From contig NZ_JABEDH010000005.1 in assembly GCF_029285175.1 (NCBI RefSeq), positions 100,732 to 164,731 of the forward strand: a stretch of DNA of 64,000 nucleotides. The letters are read 5' to 3'. Positions 26,806-35,540 of this stretch are shown here, in pieces. Numbering within the stretch: the stretch's first letter is position 1; each line of letters opens with the position of its first letter. Both the position numbers and the translations under genes were made by a program. This DNA comes from Sulfitobacter sp. M05. Lineage in GTDB: Bacteria > Pseudomonadota > Alphaproteobacteria > Rhodobacterales > Rhodobacteraceae. The notes under the pieces were generated by a model that worked only from the letters and a program-made list of their open reading frames with translations, did no database searches and was not told the origin of the DNA.

Positions 26806-26846
26806 GGAACCGGCTATGGTGCGAAATGCACCGGATGGCCGGTTCC
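26806..26846. other. Long two-part hairpin after the DUF6473 gene
   Basis: GGAACCGGC (26806-26814) pairs with GCCGGTTCC (26838-26846), and inside it GGTGC (26818-26822) pairs with GCACC (26828-26832). No T-run follows, so a Rho-independent terminator is unlikely; an mRNA 3'-end structure or small-RNA element is possible. Confidence 0.5.
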
Positions 26847-27167
26847 GCAGGACAGACCTACATCCAATAGTTAACTTATGCCGTAAATCTTGATCTTGTA
26901 ATTAGGAAGGCAAGTACGCAACCAAGAGCGCAGACGAATACTCTAAAATATGGGGATGCAGGTTCGAACGCTGAGAAAACGCTAGTTATGAAAACAAGGC
27001 CGAAAACGCGACCAGACTGCAAAAGCTTTCAAGGTAGGGTGCCTCTTTTGCTGGAGGCAGTTTGAATTGCCTTAGTTTCCATTTCCAAAATAGCCTTGCT
27101 ACCAAACACCAGAGCGCAAGCCACCAGGCAATCGCGAAGAGAGATGACCTAGGACAAAGCAAGGTTG

Positions 27168-27344
27168 TCAGAAGCTCAAATTTGCAATTTCTTGAAGTGA
27201 GGCTTGATGCTTAATAAATCCCCATTCGAAATCTAAGGATTCTGGATTGAGAATGGGAACACTATTGGTTTCAATGATTTGCCCTTTTTCAATTTTTTCA
27301 CGACACATCCCGTCAGGGACGTTCAGGTCATAAAACTTATCGCG
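27168..27344 (-). pseudogene. C-terminal remnant of an unidentified gene
   Basis: A frame of 58 sense codons, closed by TGA at 27168-27170, has no start codon at its 5' end and is preceded by an in-frame TAG. It translates to protein-like text, including FYDLNVPDGMCREKIEKGQI and EWGFIKHQASLQEIANLSF. An internal ATG would leave only about 46 residues and no ribosome-binding site was seen. Composition is AT-rich compared with the neighbours. I cannot name the parent family. It is best read as the 3' end of a gene whose upstream part was replaced by the etfA end. Confidence 0.4.
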
Positions 27345-27388
27345 CTATGGATGCGCGGCGTTGCGCATACGTGGGCTTGGTCAATGCA

Positions 27389-27416
27389 AAAGGCCCGCCA
27401 TTGCGGGCGGGCCTTT
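27389..27416 (-). terminator. Intrinsic terminator of the etfBA operon
   Basis: On the plus strand AAAGGCCCGC (27389-27398) pairs with GCGGGCCTTT (27407-27416), loop of 8 bases. Read leftward it ends in a T-run, 27 bases after the etfA stop. Confidence 0.85.
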
Positions 27417-27442
27417 CGAAATTCCAGATTGGACAGAAGCGC

Positions 27443-28369
27443 TTAAAGCTTGTCCATCAGCTCGGGCACGGCCTCGAAGAGGTCGGCAACCAGTCCAAAG
27501 TCGGCAACCTGAAAAATCGGAGCCTCTTCGTCTTTGTTGATCGCGACGATAACCTTACTGTCTTTCATGCCGGCAAGGTGCTGGATCGCACCGGAAATAC
27601 CAACAGCGACATACAGGTCAGGCGCAACAACTTTACCGGTCTGGCCGACCTGCCAGTCGTTCGGGGCGTAACCAGAATCAACCGCCGCACGGGACGCGCC
27701 AACCGCCGCGCCCAGTTTGTCCGCCAGCTTTTCGATCAGCGCAAAGTCCTCTTCGGAGCCGACACCGCGACCACCGGAAACAACAACACCGGCTGATGTC
27801 AGCTCGGGGCGGTCGGATTCGGCAACCTTGTCTTCAATCCATGAGGACAGGCCCGGATCGCCAGCTGCACCAACAGTTTCAACCGAGGCAGAACCGCCTT
27901 CGCCAGCGGCATCAAAAGATGCACCGCGGAAAGTGATTACTTTCTTGGCGTCAGTGGATTTCACGGTCTGAACCGCGTTACCGGCATAGATCGGACGCTC
28001 AAAGGTGTTGCCATCCACAACGCCGGAAGCGTCAGAGATGATCATCACATCCAACAGCGCAGCAACACGGGGCATGACGTTCTTTGCATCTGTGGTCGCA
28101 GGGGCCACGATGTGTTCATAGTCATCCGCCAGTGAAACGATCAGCGCCGCTGTCGCTTCGGCCAAACGGTGGCCCAGTGCCGCATCTTCGGCAACCAGAA
28201 CTTTGCTGACGCCGTCAATCTTGGCCGCCGCTTCACCCGCCGCAGCGGCAGAGCCGCCCGCCGCAAGTACGGTCACGTCGCCCAATGCCTTGGCTGCGGT
28301 TACGGCCTTGGCCGTTGCATCCATGGACAGTTCGCCATCGGTTACTTCTGCAAGGAGTAGAACAGCCAT
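27443..28369 (-). CDS. etfA: Electron transfer flavoprotein subunit alpha
   Basis: A 308-residue FAD-binding subunit that passes electrons from acyl-CoA dehydrogenases to ETF-ubiquinone oxidoreductase. The C-terminal FAD domain shows [34 protein letters not shown] and the ETFA signature [17 protein letters not shown]. It begins on the last base of the etfB stop codon (TAATG). It is the likely partner of Mcd, also encoded in this window. Confidence 0.97.
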   Translation of the reverse strand: MAVLLLAEVTDGELSMDATAKAVTAAKALGDVTVLAAGGSAAAAGEAAAKIDGVSKVLVAEDAALGHRLAEATAALIVSLADDYEHIVAPATTDAKNVMPRVAALLDVMIISDASGVVDGNTFERPIYAGNAVQTVKSTDAKKVITFRGASFDAAGEGGSASVETVGAAGDPGLSSWIEDKVAESDRPELTSAGVVVSGGRGVGSEEDFALIEKLADKLGAAVGASRAAVDSGYAPNDWQVGQTGKVVAPDLYVAVGISGAIQHLAGMKDSKVIVAINKDEEAPIFQVADFGLVADLFEAVPELMDKL

Positions 28370-29127
28370 TACACAGCCCCCGCTTCTTTAAGTTTCGAAA
28401 CCAGCTCGTCGACGGAGCCCACCATGATGCCGGCGGCACGCTCTGCGGGTTCAACCGTTTTAACGATTTCCAGACGGTTCGCGATATCAACGCCATAATC
28501 TGCCGGTGTCTTCTCATCCATCGGCTTTTTCTTGGCCTTCATGATGTTGGGCAGGGAGGCATAACGTGGCTCGTTCAGACGCAGGTCAACAGTGATGACC
28601 GTAGGCATGGAAACCTCGATGGTCTGCAAACCGCCGTCAACTTCACGTGTTACCTTGGCCTTGTCGCCCGCAATCTCTACCTCAGAGGCAAAGGTCGCCT
28701 GCGACCACCCCATCAGCGCCGACAGCATCTGGCCGGTGGCGTTCATGTCGTTGTCGATCGCCTGCTTACCGGTCAGAACCAGACCGGGCTGCTCTTCGTC
28801 AACAATCGCCTTAAGGATCTTGGCTACGGCCAAAGGCTCGATGTCGTTGTGAACGTCATCTGTCGCAACAACCAGAATTGCACGGTCCGCACCCATCGCC
28901 AAAGCGGTCCGCAGGGTTTCCTGCGACTGTTTGACACCGATGGAAACCACGACGATTTCATCAACCTGGCCGGCTTCTTTCAGGCGGATCGCCTGTTCGA
29001 CGGAAATCTCGTCAAACGGGTTCATCGACATTTTTACGTTGGCAAGATCAACACCCGATCCGTCCGCTTTGACGCGCACTTTCACGTTGTAATCAATCAC
29101 GCGTTTGACAGGTACAAGCACCTTCAT
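28369..29127 (-). CDS. etfB: Electron transfer flavoprotein subunit beta
   Basis: A 252-residue AMP-binding subunit of ETF. It starts [18 protein letters not shown] and carries [40 protein letters not shown] and a long C-terminal recognition-loop region. Length and order match the family. It is followed by etfA in the same transcript and preceded by a 156-base spacer without a clear promoter motif. Confidence 0.97.
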   Translation of the reverse strand: MKVLVPVKRVIDYNVKVRVKADGSGVDLANVKMSMNPFDEISVEQAIRLKEAGQVDEIVVVSIGVKQSQETLRTALAMGADRAILVVATDDVHNDIEPLAVAKILKAIVDEEQPGLVLTGKQAIDNDMNATGQMLSALMGWSQATFASEVEIAGDKAKVTREVDGGLQTIEVSMPTVITVDLRLNEPRYASLPNIMKAKKKPMDEKTPADYGVDIANRLEIVKTVEPAERAAGIMVGSVDELVSKLKEAGAV

Positions 29128-29283
29128 GAGCGTTCTCTCCTTGGTTACTGCGCGGCCCGTGTGGCCGTGCGATTCAAATTCTCTCGTGCAGGTTTAGCGA
29201 AAGCGTTTAGGGCGAAACAGGGAAAAATTACCTTACAGGCAACTAAGAACGCGGCGTTTTTCGCTGTTAGCGCTGCCACCCCT

Positions 29284-29856
29284 TTAGCGGTTGGCCCCCG
29301 GCACCCAAAGAACATCGTCTTTGCCGCCGTTGTTGGCCATTCGGGCCGCGACAAAAAACCAGTCACTCAGCCGATTCAGGTATTTTACCGCCACCGGATT
29401 GATCTCTTCGTGGTCGGCCAAAAGCACCGCCAGCCGCTCCGCGCGTCGGGCGACGGTGCGGCACACATGCAGATGGGCGGCCAGCGCCGTCCCGCCCGGC
29501 AAGATAAAGCTGCGCAGCGGATCGAGGGAGGCGTTCATCACATCAATCTCGGCTTCAAGCCGGTCCACCTGTGCGCTGGCAAGTCTCAAGGGCGGATATT
29601 CCGCATCCTTATCAGCGGCCATATCGGGACGGCACAGGTCCGCGCCCAGATCGAACAGGTCGTTCTGAATGCGAGACAGGGCCGCATCGGTTTCCTCCGT
29701 CGCTTCCAGCCGTGCCACACCGACAAAACAGTTCAGCTCGTCGCTGGTGCCGTAGGCGTCGACCCGCGCGTCGTGCTTGGCCACGCGTGCGCCATTGCCA
29801 AGGGCGGTTGTGCCACTGTCACCGGTACGTGTGTAAATCTTGTTCAGGACAACCAT
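29284..29856 (-). CDS. ATP:cob(I)alamin adenosyltransferase, PduO type
   Basis: A 190-residue enzyme that makes adenosylcobalamin, the cofactor of ethylmalonyl-CoA and methylmalonyl-CoA mutases. The N-terminal ATP-binding signature is KIYTRTGDSGTTALGNG; DAYGTSDELNCFVG, FILPGGTALAAHLHVCRTVA and YLNRLSDWFFVAAR follow. Conserved Arg and Asp residues of the active site are present. ATG 29856 overlaps the upstream HIG1 gene stop by one base. Its place beside etfBA fits the B12-dependent acetyl-CoA assimilation suggested by mcd. Confidence 0.93.
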   Translation of the reverse strand: MVVLNKIYTRTGDSGTTALGNGARVAKHDARVDAYGTSDELNCFVGVARLEATEETDAALSRIQNDLFDLGADLCRPDMAADKDAEYPPLRLASAQVDRLEAEIDVMNASLDPLRSFILPGGTALAAHLHVCRTVARRAERLAVLLADHEEINPVAVKYLNRLSDWFFVAARMANNGGKDDVLWVPGANR

Positions 29857-30062
29857 TAACCCCATCCTCCCCGCAGCCAGACAAAGACCGCAATCAGCAA
29901 AACCGCGACAAACTGCGCCGCAATCCGATAGCGCATTAACTTGTTGGCGTTCTTTTTGTTAAAGGCACCGCCACTGGCAAATCCACCCAGCCCCATCATC
30001 AAAACGACAACCACAACCAGCACCGCCAGCACGATTACAATAAAGAGTGGATCATCGGTCAT
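29856..30062 (-). CDS. HIG1-domain twin-transmembrane protein
   Basis: A 68-residue protein with two membrane helices, about residues 6-28 and 48-64, joined by a basic loop NKKNANKLMRYRI. This is the layout of bacterial HIG1-domain proteins, which in related bacteria associate with cytochrome oxidase. It is translationally coupled to the adenosyltransferase gene. Confidence 0.8.
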   Translation of the reverse strand: MTDDPLFIVIVLAVLVVVVVLMMGLGGFASGGAFNKKNANKLMRYRIAAQFVAVLLIAVFVWLRGGWG

Positions 30063-30121
30063 CGGATTTTCCTTTGCGTGTTTTCATTGATGTAGCCGCC
30101 GCAGCGCACAACGCAAGCTTT

Positions 30122-30961
30122 TCAGCGGCTCAGAACCCAATCGAGCGCGCGGGTGGGCAGGATACGACGCAGCATACCAGACAGATAGGTCGGCAGTGTG
30201 ACGTAATAGCGCGGGCGCGGGCGTGCGCTTTCGACCGCGTGGATCAACCGTTTTGTGACGGCATCGGGGGGCAATTCAAACCGGTCCGGCCCGGATGATT
30301 CGTATAAGCGTTTGAGCAGCGTGTTTTCATATTGCGTGGCGCGCGCTGAGTTTTTCCAATCCACCCAGCGTTCGAAATGCGGGATCGAATTGACCCTGAT
30401 TTTTGACGTTACCGGGCCGGGTTCGATCAGGCAGATATGCACACCGGTGCCGCGCATCTCGATTCGTAGCGTATCTGTCAGCCCCTCCAGGGCAAACTTG
30501 GTGGCGTTATAGGCCCCGCGCCACGGCATGGTGACAAAGCCCAACACCGAGGAACATTGCACGATTCGCCCGCCGCCCTGTGCCCGCATGACCGGGATCA
30601 CCGCACGGGTCAGGCTGTGCCAGCCGAAAAAGTTGGCATTGAATATCTCGCGCAGCGCATCCGTCGGCAGGTCCTCAACCGCGCCGGGTAATCCATGCGC
30701 ACCGTTGTTGAACAGGGCATCCAACGTGCCCCCCGTGGCCGCCAGAACCTCGGCCAGAGCCGCATGGATGCTCGCCTCGTCTGTGTAATCGAGCAATGGC
30801 GCTTCGAACCCTTCCGCTTGCAGGCGGGCGCAGTCTTGGGGCTGGCGGCAGGCGGCAAACACCCGCCAGCCTCGGGCACGCATTCCATGCGCGGCATCAT
30901 AACCGATGCCGCTGGAACAACCGGTGATCAGAATCGACTTGGCAAGGGGGGTGTCAGACAT
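30122..30961 (-). CDS. SDR-family oxidoreductase
   Basis: A 279-residue short-chain dehydrogenase. The cofactor motif is ITGCSSGIGYDAAH (TGxxxGIG), with NNGAHG near residue 88 and the catalytic YNATK near residue 154. The substrate cannot be inferred. Its ribosome-binding site GGAGG lies inside the right arm of the upstream terminator (30971-30975), nine bases before ATG 30961, an unusual overlap. The gene ends 60 bases before the HIG1 gene start, same strand. Confidence 0.88.
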   Translation of the reverse strand: MSDTPLAKSILITGCSSGIGYDAAHGMRARGWRVFAACRQPQDCARLQAEGFEAPLLDYTDEASIHAALAEVLAATGGTLDALFNNGAHGLPGAVEDLPTDALREIFNANFFGWHSLTRAVIPVMRAQGGGRIVQCSSVLGFVTMPWRGAYNATKFALEGLTDTLRIEMRGTGVHICLIEPGPVTSKIRVNSIPHFERWVDWKNSARATQYENTLLKRLYESSGPDRFELPPDAVTKRLIHAVESARPRPRYYVTLPTYLSGMLRRILPTRALDWVLSR

Positions 30962-30962
30962 G

Positions 30963-30990
30963 AAAAAAAGCCTCCGGTTCAGGAGGCTTT
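30963..30990 (-). terminator. Terminator of the SH3 gene overlapping the SDR ribosome-binding site
   Basis: AAAGCCTCC (30967-30975) pairs with GGAGGCTTT (30982-30990) around a 6-base loop; read leftward a seven-base T-run follows and abuts the SDR start codon. The right arm supplies GGAGG as the SDR ribosome-binding site, so folding would hide it. Confidence 0.8.
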
Positions 30991-31035
30991 CATCGCGTGC
31001 AATGTGCAGGATAGCAAGATGAATGGGGCCTGAGC

Positions 31036-31662
31036 CTAGCCGCTGGTCAGAAGGAACTCGGCCATCCAGCCGCCTTTGCCCCCATCAAGGGGTTCAAAGC
31101 GGACCCAGCCGTTGCCGTCATTCTGGATGATCTTCACAGCGTCGCCCTGAACCAGTCGGGACACGACGCCAAAGTCGGTGCCGGGCCCACCGCGAACGTT
31201 TACCCGGCTGCCTGTTACTGTACGGATGTCCGCGCCAGCATCGGCTGACACGTTTTGCAGGGTTGCGACGCCATCTGTAGGATCAATCAGGCTGGGGATG
31301 ATCGCGGGTGTATCAGCCGAAGAGGTTACAAGGCTGGCGTTCTGGGGCACAAGGCTGGCGTCGTCTGCGACGAACCCTGTGGTTTGCGCCTCGGCAACAT
31401 CGCTCAAAGATGTCAGGTTCAACGCCACACGTGTGACGCTGTTCTCCAATGGCGGATCGGTGTCCACGACGACCTTCGGCGCGGCGGCAACAACCACGGG
31501 TTCAGGCTGCACATAGATTTTCTTCTGGTTCGTCAGGGGAGAGGATTCGGATGCTTCCAGCCGCGCTTGTTTGATCGCGCTGGCGTCGAAATCGGACCCG
31601 CCGCTCATTTCATAAAAACTCCAGCCCAGAAAGCCGAAAGAAACCAGAATAAATCGTACCAT
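31036..31662 (-). CDS. SH3-domain exported or anchored protein
   Basis: A 208-residue protein. A hydrophobic N-terminus (VRFILVSFGFLGWSFY) is a signal anchor or signal peptide, followed by a low-complexity linker of about 125 residues. The C-terminal 60 residues form a bacterial SH3 domain, with TGSRVNVRGGPGTDFGVVSR and GWVRFEPLDGGKGGWM. Such domains often bind peptidoglycan. It is divergent from parC. Confidence 0.82.
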   Translation of the reverse strand: MVRFILVSFGFLGWSFYEMSGGSDFDASAIKQARLEASESSPLTNQKKIYVQPEPVVVAAAPKVVVDTDPPLENSVTRVALNLTSLSDVAEAQTTGFVADDASLVPQNASLVTSSADTPAIIPSLIDPTDGVATLQNVSADAGADIRTVTGSRVNVRGGPGTDFGVVSRLVQGDAVKIIQNDGNGWVRFEPLDGGKGGWMAEFLLTSG

Positions 31663-31857
31663 CGCAACATCCCCATGTTTGTTCCCGTCGAGAGTGTAAC
31701 ATGCAATCCCGTCAATAGTTGCAATACATTGAAATATTTCCGGCTGCGCGGGGGAAAGTCGAAAAACTTCTCCCCCGTGTCTTTCGTGCCGCGTTGCAGC
31801 GTAATCCGGTCAAACGACCGCTTGCTGTGACCCGAAGGCCCGGCTACAAAACCCGCC

Positions 31858-34176
31858 ATGTCAGATGTCACCGATCCCCCCGAGACCGACCCCAAAAATG
31901 TCTCCGAGCCACTGCGCCTTGCGCTGGGCGAACGCTATCTGACCTATGCTTTATCGACGATCATGCACCGCGCGCTGCCTGATGCGCGCGACGGGTTGAA
32001 ACCGGTCCACCGCCGTATCCTCTATGCCATGCGCGAACTGCGTCTGGCCTCCAGTGGGGGATTCCGTAAATCGGCCAAGATTTCCGGCGATGTGATGGGG
32101 AACTATCACCCGCATGGCGATGCCGCGATTTACGACGCCATGGCGCGTCTGGCGCAGGACTTTAACGTCCGTTACCCGCTGGTCGACGGGCAGGGGAATT
32201 TTGGCAATATCGACGGCGATAACCCCGCCGCCAGCCGGTATACCGAGGCGCGGATGACCGCCGTGGCCGAGGCGATGCTGGAGGGGCTCAACGAAAACGC
32301 CGTTGATTTTCGCGAGAACTATGACGGGACGCTGACTGAGCCGGTTGTCCTGCCGGCACAGTTTCCGAATCTGCTGGCCAACGGGTCAACCGGCATCGCT
32401 GTGGGCATGGCGACCAATATTCCGCCGCATAACATTGCCGAACTTTGCGACGCCTGCATCCACATGATCAAAGTGCCCGATTGCCGGGATGAGACCCTGT
32501 TGAACTATGTGCCGGGCCCGGACTTTCCGACCGGCGGCGTGATTGTGGAACCAAAGGAAAATATCGCGACGGCCTATGCCACCGGCAAGGGTGGCTTCCG
32601 GCTGCGCTGCCGTTGGGAGGTGGAGGATCTGGGCCGGGGGCAGTGGCAAATCGTTGTCACCGAAATTCCTTATCAGGTGCAGAAATCCAAGCTAATCGAG
32701 AAAATTGCGGAACTGATTCAGGTCAAGAAGATACCGATTCTGGCTGATGTGCGCGACGAATCAGCCGAAGACCTGCGGATGGTGATTGAACCACGGTCCA
32801 AGAACGTCGACCCCGAGGTTCTGATGGGGATGCTGTTTCGCAATTGTGACCTTGAGGTGCGGTTCTCGCTGAACATGAACGTGTTGATCGATGGGGTAAC
32901 CCCCAAGGTCTGCTCGATGAAGGAAGTGCTGCGCGCGTTTCTGGATCACCGCCGCGAGGTTTTGCAGCGCCGGTCAACCCACCGGATGGAGAAAATCGAC
33001 CACCGCCTTGAGGTGTTGGAGGGCTTTATCATTGCTTTCCTCAACCTTGATCGCGTGATCGACATCATCCGTTATGACGAAGACCCCAAGGCCGCGCTGA
33101 TGCGCGAGGATTGGGGGCGTGACCACGTGCGGGCGATGACCGAGGCGGATTATGTATCGCCGCCGGCGGGGGACGGCGAGCTGTCGGAGGTGCAGACCGA
33201 TGCGATTCTGAACATGCGCCTGCGTTCCTTGCGCCGTCTCGAAGAGCTGGAGCTGATGCGCGAACAATCTGCACTGATGGAAGAGCGCGCCGGTCTTGAG
33301 GACTTGCTGGAAAGCGAAGACCTGCAATGGCAGACCATCAGCGACCAATTGCGGGCGACGAAAAAGCAATTCGGCAAGGACTGGATCATCGACGGTGTGC
33401 GGTGTGGCGACCGGCGCACAACCTTTGCCGAGGCCGGCGTGATCGAGGATGTGCCGCTTGAGGCGATGATTGATCGTGAACCGATCACGATTGTCTGCTC
33501 TGAAATGGGCTGGATTCGCGCGATGACGGGCCACATTGACCTGAATCGCGAGCTGAAATTCAAAGATGGTGACGGGCCGGGGTATATTTTCCACGCGGAA
33601 ACCACTGATCGTTTGCTGGTCTTTGGTTCAAACGGGCGGTTTTACACTCTGTCGGCATCGACCCTGCCGGGTGGGCGCGGCATGGGGGAACCTGTGCGCC
33701 TGATGGTTGATTTGCCCAACGAGGCCCAGATCGTGGCTTTGTTCATCCACCAACCGGATCGCAAGCTGTTGCTCGCCTCTTCGGCGGGGGATGGTTTTGT
33801 GGTGCCCGAGAATGACGTGGTGGCGCAGACCCGATCAGGCAAACAGATATTGAACGTACGCGGCGACACAACGGCGCAGGTGTGCAAGCCCGTGCAAGGT
33901 GATGCTGTGGCTACGGTTGGGGAAAACCGCAAGGTGCTTGTCTTCCCACTGGAAGAACTGCCGGAAATGGGCCGCGGCAAGGGCGTGCGTTTGCAGAAAT
34001 ACAAGGACGGCGGATTGTCGGACGCGACCAGCTTTGTCCTTGCCGACGGCCTCAGCTGGCTTGACCCGGCGGGCCGCACCCGCACCGAGGTCGACCTAAG
34101 CGAATGGACCGGCAAACGGGCCGGTACCGGACGGATGGCCCCGCGTGGTTTCCCGCGTGACAACAAGTTCACCTGA
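31858..34176 (+). CDS. parC: DNA topoisomerase IV subunit A
   Basis: A 772-residue type IIA topoisomerase subunit that decatenates replicated chromosomes with ParE. The motifs GLKPVHRRILYAM and YHPHGDAAIYDAMARLAQDF are present and the DNA-cleaving Tyr128 lies in AASRYTEARM. The C-terminal domain lacks the GyrA box found in DNA gyrase (QRRGGKG), which favours ParC over GyrA. The S and E positions of the quinolone region read as the ancestral type. It is followed by the DUF898 gene after 11 bases. Confidence 0.93.
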   Translation: MSDVTDPPETDPKNVSEPLRLALGERYLTYALSTIMHRALPDARDGLKPVHRRILYAMRELRLASSGGFRKSAKISGDVMGNYHPHGDAAIYDAMARLAQDFNVRYPLVDGQGNFGNIDGDNPAASRYTEARMTAVAEAMLEGLNENAVDFRENYDGTLTEPVVLPAQFPNLLANGSTGIAVGMATNIPPHNIAELCDACIHMIKVPDCRDETLLNYVPGPDFPTGGVIVEPKENIATAYATGKGGFRLRCRWEVEDLGRGQWQIVVTEIPYQVQKSKLIEKIAELIQVKKIPILADVRDESAEDLRMVIEPRSKNVDPEVLMGMLFRNCDLEVRFSLNMNVLIDGVTPKVCSMKEVLRAFLDHRREVLQRRSTHRMEKIDHRLEVLEGFIIAFLNLDRVIDIIRYDEDPKAALMREDWGRDHVRAMTEADYVSPPAGDGELSEVQTDAILNMRLRSLRRLEELELMREQSALMEERAGLEDLLESEDLQWQTISDQLRATKKQFGKDWIIDGVRCGDRRTTFAEAGVIEDVPLEAMIDREPITIVCSEMGWIRAMTGHIDLNRELKFKDGDGPGYIFHAETTDRLLVFGSNGRFYTLSASTLPGGRGMGEPVRLMVDLPNEAQIVALFIHQPDRKLLLASSAGDGFVVPENDVVAQTRSGKQILNVRGDTTAQVCKPVQGDAVATVGENRKVLVFPLEELPEMGRGKGVRLQKYKDGGLSDATSFVLADGLSWLDPAGRTRTEVDLSEWTGKRAGTGRMAPRGFPRDNKFT

Positions 34177-34187
34177 CCGGAGCGCGG

Positions 34188-35540
34188 ATGAGCGATACGC
34201 CAATTCTTAACAGTCCCTGGCAGGCCGCGCCACAACCACAAGGTGTCCCCGTGGGGACATCTGCGGAAAACGGGATAGCTGTTGAGTTTAGTGGCAAACG
34301 CGGCGCGCTGTTCTGGCTGGCCTTGAAAACCGGCTTCTTCACAATCTTAACACTTGGCTTCTATCGCTTCTGGATGAAGACGCGGCTGCGGCGCTGGTAC
34401 TGGTCGGCGATCCGGCCCGGCGGCCATGCGATGGAATACACCGGCGACCCGATGGAAAAACTGTTGGGGTTCTTCATCGCGGTGGTGATCCTCACGTTCT
34501 ACATTGGCATCCTGAACCTGCTGCTGATGTTCATCAGCTTCTCGGTCTTTAACTCCTCTGTGATCGGGTATCTGCTGAGCTTTGCAGGGGTGATCCCGAT
34601 CTGGTTCTATGCCCGCTATCGCGCGCGGCGTTACGTGCTGGCGCGCACCCGTTGGCGCGGAGTGCGGTTCGGGCTTGAAAAGGGTGCATGGGGGTTTGCC
34701 CTCCGCGCCCTGTGGTACTGGTTCTTGACGATCATCACAGCGGGCATCTTGTGGCCGCGCATGACCTTTCTGTTGGAGAAATACAAAACCGACCGGACGT
34801 TTTTCGGGTCGGCCAGACTGGTGCAGGGCGGACGTTGGCAGATGCTTTACCGCGCAGCATTGCCTTTGCTGGTCAGTCTGTTGGTGATGGCAGGCGCGGC
34901 TTTCTGGACCTTGCAGGTCGATCCGGTTTTTGACGGTGTGGAGATCGACGGCGAGGCGCTGGCGAACGAGATCGAGGAACTGGCCGCCGGAGATTGGTCT
35001 GGATTTGATCTGAACCGGCCTGAGCGCTTGTTGTTATTACCGCTGGCGCTGGCGGGCATTCTGTTTGGCATGATCTATTATAACTGGGCCAGCAAACGGA
35101 TGATGGCCAACCACAAATCCGCCAATGGCATTCAATTTGCCTCCGCTCTCAGTGGGATGCGTGTCACCTTGATCTATGTTTTGGGCAATTTCATCGCCTA
35201 TCTGATGCTGCTGCTGGGCATTGTCGCGCTGGTGTTTCTGGCGGCGGCGCTGTTCTCGGGCGGGTTCACGGTTTTCGAAGAAATACCGGGGGCAGCGCTG
35301 ATGGCCGGTCTGCCGCGCTGGCTGTCGCTGGTTCTTTTGGCGGGGCTATACCTGTCGTTTTTCCTGCTTTGGGGTGTGCTGTATAATACTTTCGTCACCT
35401 TTCCCCTGATGCGCCATATGGCACGCACCACCAGCCTGCCTGTGGTTGTCGGCTTGCCGTTGATCAGCCAGCGCGCGCGGGATGAATTCGCCGAAGCCGA
35501 AGGCTTTGCCGAGGCGCTTGATCTGGGGGCGGCGATATGA
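34188..35540 (+). CDS. DUF898 (YjgN-like) polytopic membrane protein
   Basis: A 450-residue membrane protein with about eight hydrophobic segments, including the N-terminal half FWLALKTGFFTILTLGFYRFW and the later FIAYLMLLLGIVALVFLAAA. RFWMKTRLRRWYWSA and WPRMTFLLEKYKTDRTFFGS match the DUF898/YjgN pattern. Function unknown. It overlaps the M48 protease gene by four bases, so both are probably made together; a protease-substrate or protease-regulator pair is possible. Confidence 0.85.
   Translation: MSDTPILNSPWQAAPQPQGVPVGTSAENGIAVEFSGKRGALFWLALKTGFFTILTLGFYRFWMKTRLRRWYWSAIRPGGHAMEYTGDPMEKLLGFFIAVVILTFYIGILNLLLMFISFSVFNSSVIGYLLSFAGVIPIWFYARYRARRYVLARTRWRGVRFGLEKGAWGFALRALWYWFLTIITAGILWPRMTFLLEKYKTDRTFFGSARLVQGGRWQMLYRAALPLLVSLLVMAGAAFWTLQVDPVFDGVEIDGEALANEIEELAAGDWSGFDLNRPERLLLLPLALAGILFGMIYYNWASKRMMANHKSANGIQFASALSGMRVTLIYVLGNFIAYLMLLLGIVALVFLAAALFSGGFTVFEEIPGAALMAGLPRWLSLVLLAGLYLSFFLLWGVLYNTFVTFPLMRHMARTTSLPVVVGLPLISQRARDEFAEAEGFAEALDLGAAI

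Larger units (their letters stand above)
26754..27442. other. AT-rich, mostly gene-free region between DUF6473 gene and etfA
   Basis: These 689 bases hold no intact gene. From about 26880 to 27340 the base composition is visibly AT-richer than the flanking core genes. The region contains a 41-base hairpin (26806-26846), a leftward gene remnant (27168-27344), and the etfA terminator (27389-27416). It interrupts the usual etfA-hbd neighbourhood and looks like the scar of an insertion followed by decay. Confidence 0.6.

Noticed and set aside
26955..26985. GGTTCGAAC resembling a tRNA T-loop
   Set aside because: The flanking bases do not pair as a T-arm, and no acceptor or anticodon arms were found; it is not a tRNA or an obvious attachment site.
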